Below, piece by piece: positions 9,763-19,367 of a stretch of DNA of 64,000 nt. Positions within the stretch are counted from its first letter, which is position 1, and every line of letters starts with the position of its first letter. The position numbers were made by a program, and so were the translations under genes. The stretch lies in NCBI RefSeq assembly GCF_001447355.1, contig NZ_JXBW01000004.1, positions 1-64,000 on the forward strand, in the 5' to 3' direction. The DNA is from Alicyclobacillus tolerans (lineage in GTDB: Bacteria; Bacillota; Bacilli; Alicyclobacillales; Alicyclobacillaceae). Below the pieces are notes generated by a model. The model saw nothing but the letters and a program-made list of their open reading frames with translations, did not search any database and had not been told where the DNA came from.

Positions 9763-10435
9763 GTGCTAAGCCCTCCTCGACATATTGGTGCATCGATTGA
9801 AACAACCGCCGACCGTCCACAGAACCCATCCAATCGAAAATCGCGCGTTCGGGGTGCGGCATGAGTCCTAGTACGTTGCCGCCTTCACCAAGAATCCCGG
9901 CGATATCAGCCACCGATCCATTGGGACTGTCCGCATAGCGAAACGCGATCCGCCCTTCGTTGCGAAGGCCAGCGACCGTTTCCGGATCTGCATGAAACCT
10001 GCCTTCTCCGTGTGCGATGGGAATTTGGATGCGTTCCCCAAGTTGGTACGCACGCGTGAAAGGACTTGTATTGTTGTCGACGATGAGTTCCACCATCTCG
10101 CAGCGAAACTGCAAATGGTTGTTGCGCAAAAGTGCTCCAGGCAACAGATGTGATTCGGTCAAAACCTGAAATCCATTACAAATCCCGAGCACGAGCTTGC
10201 CCTCTGCCACTTCTCGCCGCACCGCCTCCACCGCTGGTGAAAAGCGCGCGATGGCCCCGCTGCGTAAATAATCGCCGTATGAGAAACCTCCCGGCAAAAT
10301 GATCGCGTCATAAGCAGACAAATCCGTTGCATCGTGCCAAACGAGATCGACCGCATCCCCAGTCGCCTCGCGCACGGCCTGTGCCGCATCTTCGTCGCAA
10401 TTCGATCCGGGAAAGACTACGACCGCCCACTTCAT
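9743..10435 (-). CDS. purQ: Phosphoribosylformylglycinamidine synthase subunit PurQ
   Basis: PurQ is the class-I glutamine amidotransferase that supplies ammonia to PurL. The 230-residue product has the opening [13 protein letters not shown], the nucleophile elbow [11 protein letters not shown] with the catalytic cysteine, and a C-terminal GLMPHPERA segment carrying the catalytic His and Glu. Its start overlaps the purS stop as ATGA, and its own end overlaps purL by 20 bases, so purS, purQ and purL form a tightly coupled block encoding one enzyme complex. Confidence 0.97.
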   Translation of the reverse strand: MKWAVVVFPGSNCDEDAAQAVREATGDAVDLVWHDATDLSAYDAIILPGGFSYGDYLRSGAIARFSPAVEAVRREVAEGKLVLGICNGFQVLTESHLLPGALLRNNHLQFRCEMVELIVDNNTSPFTRAYQLGERIQIPIAHGEGRFHADPETVAGLRNEGRIAFRYADSPNGSVADIAGILGEGGNVLGLMPHPERAIFDWMGSVDGRRLFQSMHQYVEEGLAHARANA

Positions 10436-10692
10436 ACGCCCGTCTCCTTCAGCTCATACGCGTACGTCTCCATAACTGGATTCGACAGTACGCGCTCGCA
10501 CATTTGCTCCACCGACTTGCGCGCCTCTTCTTCGCTTTCGCCCGTTACCGTCAAATGCATATACTTGCCGATGCGCACGTTTTGCGCGCCGTCAAAACCG
10601 AGCGTGTGTAAGGCCTGCTCAACCGCGTGGCCCTGCGGATCGAACACAGACGGCTTAAGCCATACTCGAACTTCCACGTCAAACGTCTTCAC
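10432..10692 (-). CDS. purS: Phosphoribosylformylglycinamidine synthase subunit PurS
   Basis: PurS is the small bridging subunit that lets PurQ and PurL dock and pass ammonia. The 86-residue product contains the family signature [19 protein letters not shown] and [12 protein letters not shown]. The GTG start has an AAAGGAGG site and overlaps the purC stop as GTGA; its own stop overlaps purQ as ATGA. Length and position between purC and purQ are exactly as in Bacillus. Confidence 0.95.
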   Translation of the reverse strand: MKTFDVEVRVWLKPSVFDPQGHAVEQALHTLGFDGAQNVRIGKYMHLTVTGESEEEARKSVEQMCERVLSNPVMETYAYELKETGV

Positions 10693-11405
10693 GCTGATAG
10701 GCCTCCTTTAATGCGCCGCCACACTTCCTGGTACGCGTCCTCGACACCGCCAAGATCTTGGCGGAATCTGTCCTTGTCCAATTTTTGATGCGTCTCTTTG
10801 TCCCACAAGCGGCATGTGTCCGGCGAGATTTCGTCAGCCAGGACGATCTCGCCTGACGGCAAGCGCCCAAACTCGATTTTGAAATCGACCAGTTCCAGTC
10901 CGCACGCCGCAAAACGTTCCCGCAGCAAGCGGTTGATTTCGAGCGCCCGCGTGCGCAGCTCACCCAGGTCTCGTTCGGAAGCCAAATTAAGTACCAGAGC
11001 CTGGTCATCCGTGAGCAAAGGATCGCCCAATTCGTCGTTCTTGTAATAGAATTCGACAAGCGGCCGTGGCAATACGGTCCCTTCCGCGATCCCGAGCCGC
11101 TTCGCAAAACTGCCGGCGACAATGTTGCGAACGACTACCTCAAGCGGAAGAATGTCGACTTTGCGAACAATGGTTTCTCGCTCCGACACCTGTTCGACGA
11201 AATGCGTCGGTACGCCATGTTCGGCGAGATATTGAAACAACAGATTGCTCATCTGATTATTGATGGCTCCCTTGCCCTCTATCTGCCCACGCTTTTGGCC
11301 ATTAAACGCGGTCGCATCGTCTTTGTAATAAACTTTGACCAACCCTGGTTGATCCGTTGCGAACACTTTTTTTGCTTTGCCCTCATACAGCATCTCTGCC
11401 GCCAT
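10689..11405 (-). CDS. purC: SAICAR synthase
   Basis: PurC condenses CAIR with aspartate using ATP to give SAICAR. The product begins [14 protein letters not shown], has the ATP-site stretch DDATAFNG and the SAICAR synthetase motif VDFKIEFGR followed by [14 protein letters not shown]. The 238-residue size is normal. The frame is open to 11510, but an AAAGGGTG ribosome site seven bases before ATG 11405 gives the family N-terminus, so the longer form is rejected. It follows purB by 41 bases. Confidence 0.96.
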   Translation of the reverse strand: MAAEMLYEGKAKKVFATDQPGLVKVYYKDDATAFNGQKRGQIEGKGAINNQMSNLLFQYLAEHGVPTHFVEQVSERETIVRKVDILPLEVVVRNIVAGSFAKRLGIAEGTVLPRPLVEFYYKNDELGDPLLTDDQALVLNLASERDLGELRTRALEINRLLRERFAACGLELVDFKIEFGRLPSGEIVLADEISPDTCRLWDKETHQKLDKDRFRQDLGGVEDAYQEVWRRIKGGLSA

Positions 11406-11446
11406 TGCGAGCACCCTTTCGCATTCAAATAGCTTGGCTGGTGAAA

Positions 11447-12739
11447 TCACCAGCCAAAGCGATGGAAAATCGTATCGACGTGTTTGATGTGCCAAGCGGG
11501 ATCGAAACAAGCCTCGATGTCATCCTGAGAGAGGACAGCGCGAATCGGTTCTGAAGCAAGTACCAAATCCTTAAACGACCGACTTTCTTCCCAAGCCTGC
11601 ATCGCGAGCGGCTGCACCGTATCGTAGGCCGCTTCGCGCGACATGCCTTTGTCAATCAACGTCGTCAAAACGCGTTGTGAGAACACAAGACCGTGCGTGC
11701 GCTCCATGTTGCGGCGCATGTTTTCGGGATAGACGTGCAAATCGCTCAGGATACGGTTCATGCGATTCAGTAGGTAATCAATGAGAATCGTCGCGTCAGG
11801 CAGAACGACGCGCTCAACGGAAGAGTGGCTGATGTCGCGCTCATGCCAGAGCGGCACGTCTTCCAGCGCAGGAATCACATAGCCGCGCAACACGCGGGCG
11901 AGACCGGAGATTTGCTCGCAAGAAACTGGGTTGCGTTTGTGCGGCATGGCCGATGAGCCTTTCTGCCCTTTATAAAACGGCTCTTCGCCCTCGCGTACCT
12001 CTGACTTTTGCAAGCCGCGAATTTCCGTCGCAATCTTGTCCAACGTTGTACCGATGAGTGCAATCGTAAAAAGAAACTCCGCGTGCCGATCCCGCTGCAG
12101 GGTCTGCGTGCTGATGGGCGCTGGTTTGAGCCCTAGGCGAGCGCAAACTTTCTCCTCAACCTGCGGATCGACATTCGCATACGTGCCGACGGCCCCCGAG
12201 ATCTTGCCGTAGCGCAGACGCTCGCACGCAGCGTCAAAACGCTCCAGATCGCGTTCGATCTCGGCATACCAAAGTGCGCATTTCAGCCCAAATGTCGTTG
12301 GCTCCGCATGAACACCGTGCGTGCGACCCATCATGACCGTCGTGCGGTGGCGTTTGGCCAATGCCTCCAACGTGCTCAACAGGGCCTCGAGATCCTCGCG
12401 AATGATGGCCATCGGCTTGCGTAGCTGCGCAGATAGTGCGGTGTCCACGACATCAGTCGAGGTCAATCCATAATGGACCCACTTGCGTTCCTCGCCGAGC
12501 GACTCCGAGACAGCGCGTGTAAAAGCCACGACGTCGTGCCGCGTCTCACGTTCGATTTCGAGCACGCGATCGACATCAAACCGCGCATGCTCACGAATTT
12601 TGCGTGCGTCTTCAGCTGGAATGACACCGAGTTCGGACCACGCCTCCACGGCGAGGATCTCCACCTCCAGCCACCACTTCATGCGCGCTTCCAACGTCCA
12701 CAGTTCCGCCATTTCAGGGCGACTGTACCGATCGATCAC
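11447..12739 (-). CDS. purB: Adenylosuccinate lyase
   Basis: PurB removes fumarate twice in the pathway, from SAICAR and from adenylosuccinate. The 430-residue product has the superfamily signature [15 protein letters not shown] with the catalytic serine loop, plus TSTDVVDTA and [11 protein letters not shown] segments with the catalytic histidine. The GTG start has a GAGGGGGA site. It is the first gene of the operon; purE and purK, which lead the B. subtilis operon, are not here. Its promoter region carries two PurBoxes. Confidence 0.97.
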   Translation of the reverse strand: MIDRYSRPEMAELWTLEARMKWWLEVEILAVEAWSELGVIPAEDARKIREHARFDVDRVLEIERETRHDVVAFTRAVSESLGEERKWVHYGLTSTDVVDTALSAQLRKPMAIIREDLEALLSTLEALAKRHRTTVMMGRTHGVHAEPTTFGLKCALWYAEIERDLERFDAACERLRYGKISGAVGTYANVDPQVEEKVCARLGLKPAPISTQTLQRDRHAEFLFTIALIGTTLDKIATEIRGLQKSEVREGEEPFYKGQKGSSAMPHKRNPVSCEQISGLARVLRGYVIPALEDVPLWHERDISHSSVERVVLPDATILIDYLLNRMNRILSDLHVYPENMRRNMERTHGLVFSQRVLTTLIDKGMSREAAYDTVQPLAMQAWEESRSFKDLVLASEPIRAVLSQDDIEACFDPAWHIKHVDTIFHRFGW

Positions 12740-12769
12740 GCCATCTTCCCCCTCGTCTTTGCTGTCTCT

Positions 12770-12829
12770 ATCGTAACACGAATCCGCCTGCGTCCGAACG
12801 TTAAATTTGAAAACAAATCGAACGTTCGG
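12770..12829 (-). promoter_or_regulatory. pur operon promoter with PurR-type PurBox pair
   Basis: Two inverted CGAACGTT elements (12795-12802 and 12821-12828) face each other across 18 bases, with a T/A-rich interior. This fits the B. subtilis PurBox pattern (CGAA-core boxes in inverted repeat, about 16-17 bases apart). A -10-like TACGAT at 12770-12775 has a 17-base spacer to TTCGGA at 12793-12798, which overlaps one box, so bound PurR would block polymerase. The boxes are seen; PurR control and its relief by PRPP are inferred from the B. subtilis system. Confidence 0.8.
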
Positions 12830-12842
12830 ATCGCAACTTCAT

Positions 12843-14375
12843 TTACTCCCATTCAATGGTCGCTGGCGGCTTCGACGTGATATCGTAGACGACGCGATTC
12901 ACACCAGGCACTTCATTGACGATGCGCGTCGAAATTCGAGCCAAGACTTCCCACGGTACGCGTGCGAAGTCAGCCGTCATGCCCTCTTGCGAAACCACGG
13001 CACGGATGGCCAACGTGTGAGCATATGTGCGCTCATCACCCATCACACCGACCGTGCGGTTGCTCGTCAGAACAGTGAAGTACTGCCAGATCTCACGAGC
13101 AAGCCCTGCATTCGCCACCTCGTCACGCAAAATCGCGTCCGATTCACGCACAATGGCAAGCTTGTCCTCCGTCACTTCGCCAATCACGCGGATCGCCAAA
13201 CCCGGGCCTGGGAACGGTTGGCGCCACACCAGTTCGGAGGGCAATCCAAGTTGTTCGCCGAGACGTCTGACTTCATCTTTAAATAACTCTTTGAGCGGCT
13301 CGACGATTTGAAACCGCACATCTTCTGGCAGACCGCCGACATTGTGATGAGACTTGATGGTTGCCGCCGTATGCGTACCACTCTCGACAATGTCGGTATA
13401 CAGTGTGCCCTGCACAAGAAAATCGAAAGGCCCTAAGCGCTCCGACTCTGCCTCAAACACACGGATAAACTCCTCGCCGATGATCTTGCGCTTGCGCTCC
13501 GGGTCCTCAACCCCCGCCAACTTGCCAAGGAAGCGATCACGTGCGTCGACACGCACGACGTCAATGCCCAGCTGCCCGCCGAGCGTCGCCATCACGCTGT
13601 CGCTCTCTCCCTTGCGCAGAAGGCCGTGATCGACAAACATCGCTGTCAGTTGATTGCCGATGGCGCGGTGCACGAGGGCGGCTGCGACCGAAGAATCGAC
13701 ACCGCCGGACAGGGCAACGAGTACCCGCTTGTTCCCGACCTGCTCGCGGATTTTGGCCACCGATTCTTCAATCAGATTGTCCATCGTCCAATCGCCATGG
13801 CAGCCGCAGATTTCAAATAGGAAATTGCGAAGCATCTCCGTGCCGTACTCACTGTGTTGCACTTCCGGATGGTATTGCACCGCATAAAGCGAACGTTCCG
13901 GTGCACTCATCGCCGCAATCGCGCCCGAGTCAGTCTTCGCATCGAGCCTAAACCCGGCTGGCACACCCGTCACGACGTCGCTGTGGCTCATCCACACCTG
14001 TTGTCGCTGCGGCAAATTCGCAAACACCGGCGATGCATCCGCTGCAACGTCAATATGCGCTCGCCCGTACTCGCGCACGGCTCCCCGTGCGACGTCCGCG
14101 TGAAAGAGCTTTGCTATGAGTTGCATGCCGTAACAAATGCCAAGGATGGGTACACCGAGTTCGAAGATGGCCGGATCGACCGTTGGTGATCCTTCGGCAA
14201 ACACACTTTTAGGACCGCCTGAAAACACAACACCTTTCAGTGGTTTCTTGCGCAACTCGTCGGCGGGGGTGTTGTATGGCAACAGTTCCGAATAGACTCC
14301 CAGTTCGCGAATGCGTCGCGCAATCAGCTGATTGTACTGTCCTCCGAAATCAAGAACGGCTACGACTTCATGCAT
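12843..14375 (-). CDS. guaA: GMP synthase (glutamine-hydrolysing)
   Basis: GuaA aminates XMP to GMP using glutamine and ATP. The 510-residue product has an N-terminal class-I amidotransferase domain ([19 protein letters not shown], nucleophile [15 protein letters not shown]), the ATP pyrophosphatase P-loop [15 protein letters not shown], and the C-terminal dimerisation domain ending [17 protein letters not shown]. The frame is open to 14678, but that part overlaps the terminator and riboswitch; an AAGGAGTG site precedes ATG 14375. It sits just upstream of the pur operon in the same direction, with no clear terminator between, so some read-through into purB is possible. Confidence 0.97.
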   Translation of the reverse strand: MHEVVAVLDFGGQYNQLIARRIRELGVYSELLPYNTPADELRKKPLKGVVFSGGPKSVFAEGSPTVDPAIFELGVPILGICYGMQLIAKLFHADVARGAVREYGRAHIDVAADASPVFANLPQRQQVWMSHSDVVTGVPAGFRLDAKTDSGAIAAMSAPERSLYAVQYHPEVQHSEYGTEMLRNFLFEICGCHGDWTMDNLIEESVAKIREQVGNKRVLVALSGGVDSSVAAALVHRAIGNQLTAMFVDHGLLRKGESDSVMATLGGQLGIDVVRVDARDRFLGKLAGVEDPERKRKIIGEEFIRVFEAESERLGPFDFLVQGTLYTDIVESGTHTAATIKSHHNVGGLPEDVRFQIVEPLKELFKDEVRRLGEQLGLPSELVWRQPFPGPGLAIRVIGEVTEDKLAIVRESDAILRDEVANAGLAREIWQYFTVLTSNRTVGVMGDERTYAHTLAIRAVVSQEGMTADFARVPWEVLARISTRIVNEVPGVNRVVYDITSKPPATIEWE

Positions 14376-14424
14376 ATCTGTCTGGCACTCCTTTATGGGA
14401 AAAGGTCGTCTGAGGAGAGGTAAT

Positions 14425-14474
14425 AAAAAAGACCGCCCTGTCCCACCAACATTGTGGGTACGAGGGTCGGCCCA
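14425..14474 (-). terminator. guaA: Riboswitch-controlled intrinsic terminator before guaA
   Basis: On the minus strand a long GC-rich hairpin (outer arms CCGACCCT and AGGGCGG, inner CCCAC and GTGGG) is followed by six T. Its 5' arm, near 14459-14470, is almost perfectly complementary to the 3' P1 strand of the guanine aptamer and the bases just after it (about 14597-14607), which gives a plausible antiterminator. Confidence 0.85.
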
Positions 14475-14600
14475 TGTATGACATGGCGAAACACCAACGT
14501 CCCCCGCACATTGTCGCAGACGAAAGGTGCACGAAACAAGCGCAGGTGCACAATTCGCACGACATGCGGAAAGACGCAGTGATCCGAATTTACCTCCGAC

Positions 14601-14667
14601 CTCGTAGCCAGGCAATTTACGGTTGCCTCGTAGAGACTGCCAAGCCATATTCTTGGCATTATACGAG
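14601..14667 (-). ncRNA. Guanine-sensing purine riboswitch aptamer
   Basis: The minus strand shows the full purine-riboswitch core: P1 arms CTCGTA and TACGAG, then TATAAT, ATATGGCTTGG in the P2 loop, TCTCTAC in J2/3, and ACCGTAAA in the P3 loop. The J3/1 base that pairs with the ligand is C (GGCTACGAG), which marks guanine rather than adenine specificity. With the terminator downstream this should be an OFF switch: guanine stabilises P1, the antiterminator is lost and guaA is not transcribed. The aptamer is clear by sequence; the direction of control is inferred from the base pairing. Confidence 0.93.
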
Positions 14668-14684
14668 TCTGGAATCACGCAATC

Positions 14685-14713
14685 ATTCTATAGATTCACT
14701 AGCTTGTCGTCAA
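14685..14713 (-). promoter_or_regulatory. Sigma-A promoter of the guaA riboswitch transcript
   Basis: TTGACG (14708-14713) and TAGAAT (14685-14690) are separated by exactly 17 bases. Transcription would begin just before the P1 stem of the guanine aptamer, as expected for its promoter. Confidence 0.75.
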
Positions 14714-14937
14714 TTGCTGAAAGTTGTCATTGGAGATGGTGAACATGAGCATGTTGCGAGTAGGAAGGCTAATTGAGAGAAACGTCATATAGCTTAAAGC
14801 TTAGTCTTCTTAGCAAAAACCGCAAAACCCACTGGTAGCTGAGGGCACCGCCCATGTTTTCTGGGGTGGCCGTATGGAATTTTGAGGAATCCACGCCACT
14901 CCCAGCAGCCAGGCACAAGGCCCGGCCGCCGGCGACT
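14714..14937. other. Intergenic region between guaA leader and aldo/keto reductase
   Basis: No coding region is supported here. I could not find a clear T-tailed terminator for the aldo/keto reductase, whose stop is at 14938. Confidence 0.4.
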
Positions 14938-15918
14938 TTAGAGCGCCCCCACCACAGGGTGCGGTACATATGGCTGTTCGAGATACGCAATTTCCTCGTC
15001 AGACAATTTCACGCTCAGAGATGCCACTGCGTCGTCAAGATGGCGTTCCTTCGTCGCGCCCACAATCGGGGCCGTGACCGGTTGCTTATGCAACAGCCAT
15101 GCCAAAGCCAGCTGCGCTCGCGGTACGCCATGCTTGTCTGCCAACTCGGCAACGCGATCGATGATGTTCTGATCCGCATCTGCCATCGGGTCGTATTTCG
15201 CCTTTTGGACTTGATCCGTTTGCGATCTCGCCGTTGTTTCGGTTTTATCGCGCGTCAATCGCCCAGAAGCCAAGGGGCTGTACGGAATGACAGCAATCTT
15301 CTCCGCGGCACACAACGGCAACATTTCTCGCTCTTCCTCGCGGTAAATCAAGTTGTAGTGATTTTGCATGGACACAAAGCGCGTCCAACCGTGTTTTTCA
15401 GCCACAGTAAGCGCCTTCAGAAACTGCCACGCATACATCGCGGACGCACCGATATACCGCGCCTTGCCGGCCTTCACAACATCGTGCAAAGCCTCCATCG
15501 TCTCTTCAATGGGGGTGGTATAATCCCAACGGTGAATCTGATATAAGTCCACATAATCTGTGCCCAGTCGCTTTAGACTGTTATCGATTTCCGCCATGAT
15601 CGCTTTGCGCGATAACCCTTTCCCATTCGGGCCCTCGTGCATGGGGAAAAACACCTTGGTGGCGATCACGACTTCGTCACGCCGCACAGATTCCTTTAGG
15701 ATCTTCCCGACTATCTCTTCACTCGTACCAGCAGAATAGACATTTGCCGTGTCAAAGAAATTGATGCCATAGTCGAGTGCCTTTCGGATGATGGGACGAG
15801 CGTCGTCTTCATCAAGTACCCAAGGATGTTGCCAGAGTCCAGGCTTACCAAAGCTCATGCAGCCGAGGCAAATGCGCGAGACGTCCAAGCCTGTATTACC
15901 AAGCTTCACATATTCCAT
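14938..15918 (-). CDS. Aldo/keto reductase
   Basis: This 326-residue protein is an NADPH-dependent aldo/keto reductase with a TIM-barrel fold. Visible motifs are the N-terminal MEYVKLGNTGLDVSRICLGC, the catalytic Asp/Tyr region NFFDTANVYSAGTSEE, the catalytic lysine in VIATKVFFP, and the histidine in YQIHRWD. Near the C-terminus PIVGATKERHLDDAV resembles the cofactor-binding end of the AKR fold. The upstream frame is open to 16008, but GGAGG eight bases before ATG 15918 fixes the start. The natural substrate cannot be deduced; the closest general type is the YhdN/YajO-like group. It lies 31 bases after the transglutaminase gene and may be co-transcribed. Confidence 0.92.
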   Translation of the reverse strand: MEYVKLGNTGLDVSRICLGCMSFGKPGLWQHPWVLDEDDARPIIRKALDYGINFFDTANVYSAGTSEEIVGKILKESVRRDEVVIATKVFFPMHEGPNGKGLSRKAIMAEIDNSLKRLGTDYVDLYQIHRWDYTTPIEETMEALHDVVKAGKARYIGASAMYAWQFLKALTVAEKHGWTRFVSMQNHYNLIYREEEREMLPLCAAEKIAVIPYSPLASGRLTRDKTETTARSQTDQVQKAKYDPMADADQNIIDRVAELADKHGVPRAQLALAWLLHKQPVTAPIVGATKERHLDDAVASLSVKLSDEEIAYLEQPYVPHPVVGAL

Positions 15919-15949
15919 AGCTCCATCCTCCAATTCTAGCCAAACAGCT

Positions 15950-18163
15950 TCATTCGTCCTTGATTGTACGCTGGATCCTGGCCCGGTCAATGCCCAAAAC
16001 GACTGCATCTGTCACGTAATCCACAAACGTCGTGGACTTGCCTATCATCCGCCGCCATCGATCCAGTGGCTCGCGCAAGCGCAACTCCGCACCTGTTTCC
16101 AACGACGCCCCTCCATACAAAACGGCCTCGGCCTCATTCAGCCAAGCAAAAAATGCCTCTTGGCTCGTACCAGATGCTTGCGCCAACGGCCATAGCTGGC
16201 GCAGTGTGGCGGACTTACCGACACGCGGTAGAGAGCGTTGCAAGAGTTCCCTACACGTGCTTGCCAAGGCTAGCTCGGGTGCCGTTCGCCAGAGTCGTTC
16301 AAGCCGCCTCGCGCGAACTATGTAGCGCACGACGATGGCACAGAGGCATAGCGCGAAGATAACGCCGAAACTAAGGGCTGCCCATACAGTCCAACGAAAG
16401 CGGGTTATTTCACCGGTTTTCGACAAGGTGTCCCGAGTTTGTTGCGTATGCGTCTGTGTGAAAGGATGCCCTTCACCTGTCGGCGATGGCTGTCCGCTCC
16501 CATCCCCGGGCGATCCTCCCTGCGACGTGACGCCTGTGCCAAACGGCATGTGGAAAGTCGGCGTCGGATCAAACGGAATCCAGCCGTACTCCGGAAAGTA
16601 CACCTCAACCCAGGCATGTGCGTCAGCATCCGTCACTACATAGGTGTCGGGTCCTGCCTGATTGGCATGCGAAACGGCAAACCCCGTCACCCAACGCGTG
16701 GGTACACCCAACGTGCGCAGCATGACGGCCAAGGCACTCGAAAAGTTGTCACAGTATCCACGATGTGACTGAAACAAAAACTGAGCGACATAATCCTGGC
16801 CATCGGTAGGTGTCGGCACATTGGTCGTGGTATACATTTCGTGCGCCTGCAAATACGACATGAGACTCTTGACCATCTCGAATTCGGTCGTGGCATGCGC
16901 CCGTTGGACCGTCCGCTGTGCCAGTGCTGCAACCGATTTGGGCAGCGTCGAAGGTAGTTGCAAGTCGTTTTCCTGCACGTCTAATGGGATGGCGCGTTTC
17001 ATGGCGGCAAACGGTTCGCGAATTCTGGCCAATAGGGGATACGGATTTGTCGGGACGGTCGTTTCCACCTCATAGCTCTGCCCTGGACGTAGGCGCGGCG
17101 CTTGAATATTGCCCTGTACCGTGTCCAAGGCAAAGCGGCCATCGTACAACCCTGGCAATCGGATGACGTCCGTCACCTCGTAGCCAGCCAGCAAATCCGA
17201 AGTGTCGACTGGGGACAACAGCGTGATCGTCTCGTCGAACGATCGCGCCGGCAAACCGGTGAATCCGTTGTCTGCAATCAGCTGATCGAGTTGCTCCGAT
17301 TGCATTTGGCTATCCGTCAACGGCGCAGAAATCCAGCCCTGGCCGGTATAGGTCGCCAATGTCTGGCCGCGCAGGTACGTCGGTTCCGGTGCTGTGAGCG
17401 TCAACACCGGTCGTGAATTTTGGCTTAGCGACCCACCAAGTTGGGCATCGTTCAGCGTATACCCCGTAACCAAGCCGCTTGTGTCCATGGATTGCCCCCC
17501 GCGCCCCGCGTGCGCACCGGCGAAAGTTCGGTGTGGAAAGACAGCAACAAGCCCTCCTGCGACAGCCAGAATAGACGTCACCGTCGCCGCCACACGCGCG
17601 AGTGCTCGCGTCTCCCACCTGTAGCCGCCACGGTGCACAGCCAGCGCAAAAAACATAACCGCAAGCAGTGCGACGGCGGCTTGCAAAGACTTGACCGGCG
17701 CCATGCTCGACAACGCAATCAGCCCCGCACACGCGATGGCGTTATAAAACAACCACAGCACTGTACGGCGGCTGGCGTACGAAACAAGCCAATAAGCGCC
17801 GGTTAGCAGCCAGACAAAGAGCCATGTCTGTAGCGGATCGGCCAGTGTTCCGTGGTGAAACACTTCGCTGAACTCGCGGGCGATGACGATGGCCAGATGC
17901 ACAGTACTTGGCACAAATCCCACGTGCGTGTCCTGCCAATACCAGGCAACATAAGCGCATGGCGCGAGCAACGACACGCTGACTCGCACACCGCGCCAGG
18001 GCGTCGAAGCGCCTGAAGCAAGCACAGCCAGTAGCCAGAGCACGGATCGAAAGCCGTGCAACGCACCCGCGCCCGCAATGGGTAGAACGGCCGCGGCCAA
18101 CCAGATGGCAGCGAGCCACGCATACACGACACGTGTAGCCAATCGATCACGCCCTGTGACCAT
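15950..18163 (-). CDS. Membrane protein with transglutaminase-like domain
   Basis: The product, about 737 residues, begins with several N-terminal membrane helices, followed by an extracytoplasmic region with a transglutaminase-like cysteine-protease fold, and a later helix near WAALSFGVIFALCLCAIVV. The catalytic Cys lies in HRGYCDNFSSALAVMLRTLG, and the His and Asp in DADAHAWVEVYFPEYGW. Such proteins are usually encoded with a MoxR ATPase and a DUF58 protein, as here. The start at ATG 18163 is favoured by AAAGGGGG six bases upstream; it overlaps the DUF58 gene. The function of the module is not firmly known. Confidence 0.88.
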   Translation of the reverse strand: MVTGRDRLATRVVYAWLAAIWLAAAVLPIAGAGALHGFRSVLWLLAVLASGASTPWRGVRVSVSLLAPCAYVAWYWQDTHVGFVPSTVHLAIVIAREFSEVFHHGTLADPLQTWLFVWLLTGAYWLVSYASRRTVLWLFYNAIACAGLIALSSMAPVKSLQAAVALLAVMFFALAVHRGGYRWETRALARVAATVTSILAVAGGLVAVFPHRTFAGAHAGRGGQSMDTSGLVTGYTLNDAQLGGSLSQNSRPVLTLTAPEPTYLRGQTLATYTGQGWISAPLTDSQMQSEQLDQLIADNGFTGLPARSFDETITLLSPVDTSDLLAGYEVTDVIRLPGLYDGRFALDTVQGNIQAPRLRPGQSYEVETTVPTNPYPLLARIREPFAAMKRAIPLDVQENDLQLPSTLPKSVAALAQRTVQRAHATTEFEMVKSLMSYLQAHEMYTTTNVPTPTDGQDYVAQFLFQSHRGYCDNFSSALAVMLRTLGVPTRWVTGFAVSHANQAGPDTYVVTDADAHAWVEVYFPEYGWIPFDPTPTFHMPFGTGVTSQGGSPGDGSGQPSPTGEGHPFTQTHTQQTRDTLSKTGEITRFRWTVWAALSFGVIFALCLCAIVVRYIVRARRLERLWRTAPELALASTCRELLQRSLPRVGKSATLRQLWPLAQASGTSQEAFFAWLNEAEAVLYGGASLETGAELRLREPLDRWRRMIGKSTTFVDYVTDAVVLGIDRARIQRTIKDE

Positions 18164-19367
18164 GGGCATCCCCCTTTGCGAGTAGCGTCAAATCGCGTGG
18201 CTCATGTATCCAACACACTTGTGCCCCGCGCTCGGCAAGCCAAGCCACGGCAGCCTGGACATCCGGGTTGCCTTGCGCTGCACTTGTCACAGCCAGATGG
18301 AGTCGCCCAGCAAACGAGCCAAGCAATGCAGCTTGCCTTGTTGCGATGGCGGTGCCAAGCAGAAGAATAGAGGCACTTTCACCTGGCACGTGAGACAACA
18401 AGGCCTGCAGATCTACGGCTTCATCCTGTCGCGTGCAACGAGCGAGGGCATCGAGCAACGCGACGGCCGGATCCGCGCCTGCCAAGCCGCTGTCGTAACG
18501 GCCAAGTGTCATGACCACCCGATTGGGCAACGCCAAGCTGACGTGCGCTCCAATCCGACCGGCTTCCCGCAAGGCCGTCGCAGTCAGCGTCATGACCAAC
18601 TCAAATGACGCGTCATCCTCCATCGCCTCCCCACTTGTCCAGTAGGGCACAAACAGCCAGGTTCGATCCGCCGGCGGATCGAACGATTTCGTATACAATG
18701 TGCCTTGTCGCAGGGAAGCAGGCCAGTGTACACGTGCCAGTGGATCGCCCTCGCGATAGGGATCAATTCCGCCGACCGCGCCCCATTCAGCGCGGCGCAA
18801 GCCGGAACCACGGCTACCTGCCATCACATGCCGCGGCATTGGCAGACACCCGGGCAGATCGAGAGCTTTGGGATGAACGATGACTTCGGCTACCAGAGGC
18901 AAGCGCCGCCGTACACTGACAAAGCCAAAAGCATCCGCCATTTCGATGCTGACGCCCGAGACGCGATGCACTCCGCGTGGCACGTTCAGTAGCGTGTACT
19001 GCCAAACAGCCGATCGCCGCCAGAGCATCAACGAACGAATGGGTGTTTGTTGGGAATGTAGCGCAAGCGCGCCTTCCCAATCGTCGCGCGGACGCAACCA
19101 CATGATGGGTAGCCAACCTTGCCGTTGGATAGCGAGGCGCACACAAATGTCGGAACTGGCCATCGTCCGCATCGGCAACGTGCGCTGTACACGCAACGGC
19201 TGCAGAGCGGATGCGACCAACAGACATTCGTAAAACCAGAGCGCCCACAGTGCCGCAGCGATAAAGAGCGCCGCACCGTGCCCAAGCAGCCATGCAACGA
19301 TACTGACGCCTACCGCGATACAGGCCAGTAGAGCAAGCTTAACGGGCCAATCGATGCGCTGCGTCAT
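18147..19367 (-). CDS. DUF58 domain protein
   Basis: The 406-residue protein has two N-terminal membrane helices, a beta-rich linker, and a DUF58 domain (related to von Willebrand A folds) marked by the diagnostic GGIDPYREGDPLARVHW stretch. It starts with an ATGA overlap on the MoxR gene and runs into the transglutaminase gene, giving the common MoxR-DUF58-transglutaminase operon. In this family the MoxR AAA+ ATPase is thought to act as a chaperone on the VWA-like partner. Its specific role is unknown. Confidence 0.88.
   Translation of the reverse strand: MTQRIDWPVKLALLACIAVGVSIVAWLLGHGAALFIAAALWALWFYECLLVASALQPLRVQRTLPMRTMASSDICVRLAIQRQGWLPIMWLRPRDDWEGALALHSQQTPIRSLMLWRRSAVWQYTLLNVPRGVHRVSGVSIEMADAFGFVSVRRRLPLVAEVIVHPKALDLPGCLPMPRHVMAGSRGSGLRRAEWGAVGGIDPYREGDPLARVHWPASLRQGTLYTKSFDPPADRTWLFVPYWTSGEAMEDDASFELVMTLTATALREAGRIGAHVSLALPNRVVMTLGRYDSGLAGADPAVALLDALARCTRQDEAVDLQALLSHVPGESASILLLGTAIATRQAALLGSFAGRLHLAVTSAAQGNPDVQAAVAWLAERGAQVCWIHEPRDLTLLAKGDAHGHRA

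Noticed and set aside
8359-9864. Plus-strand open frame of about 500 codons opposite purL
   Set aside because: It is antisense to a certain gene, has no family motif or ribosome site, and its composition is that of a third-codon G+C-driven shadow.
14376-14678. N-terminal extension of guaA
   Set aside because: This part is the riboswitch, terminator and leader; GuaA homology begins at ATG 14375.
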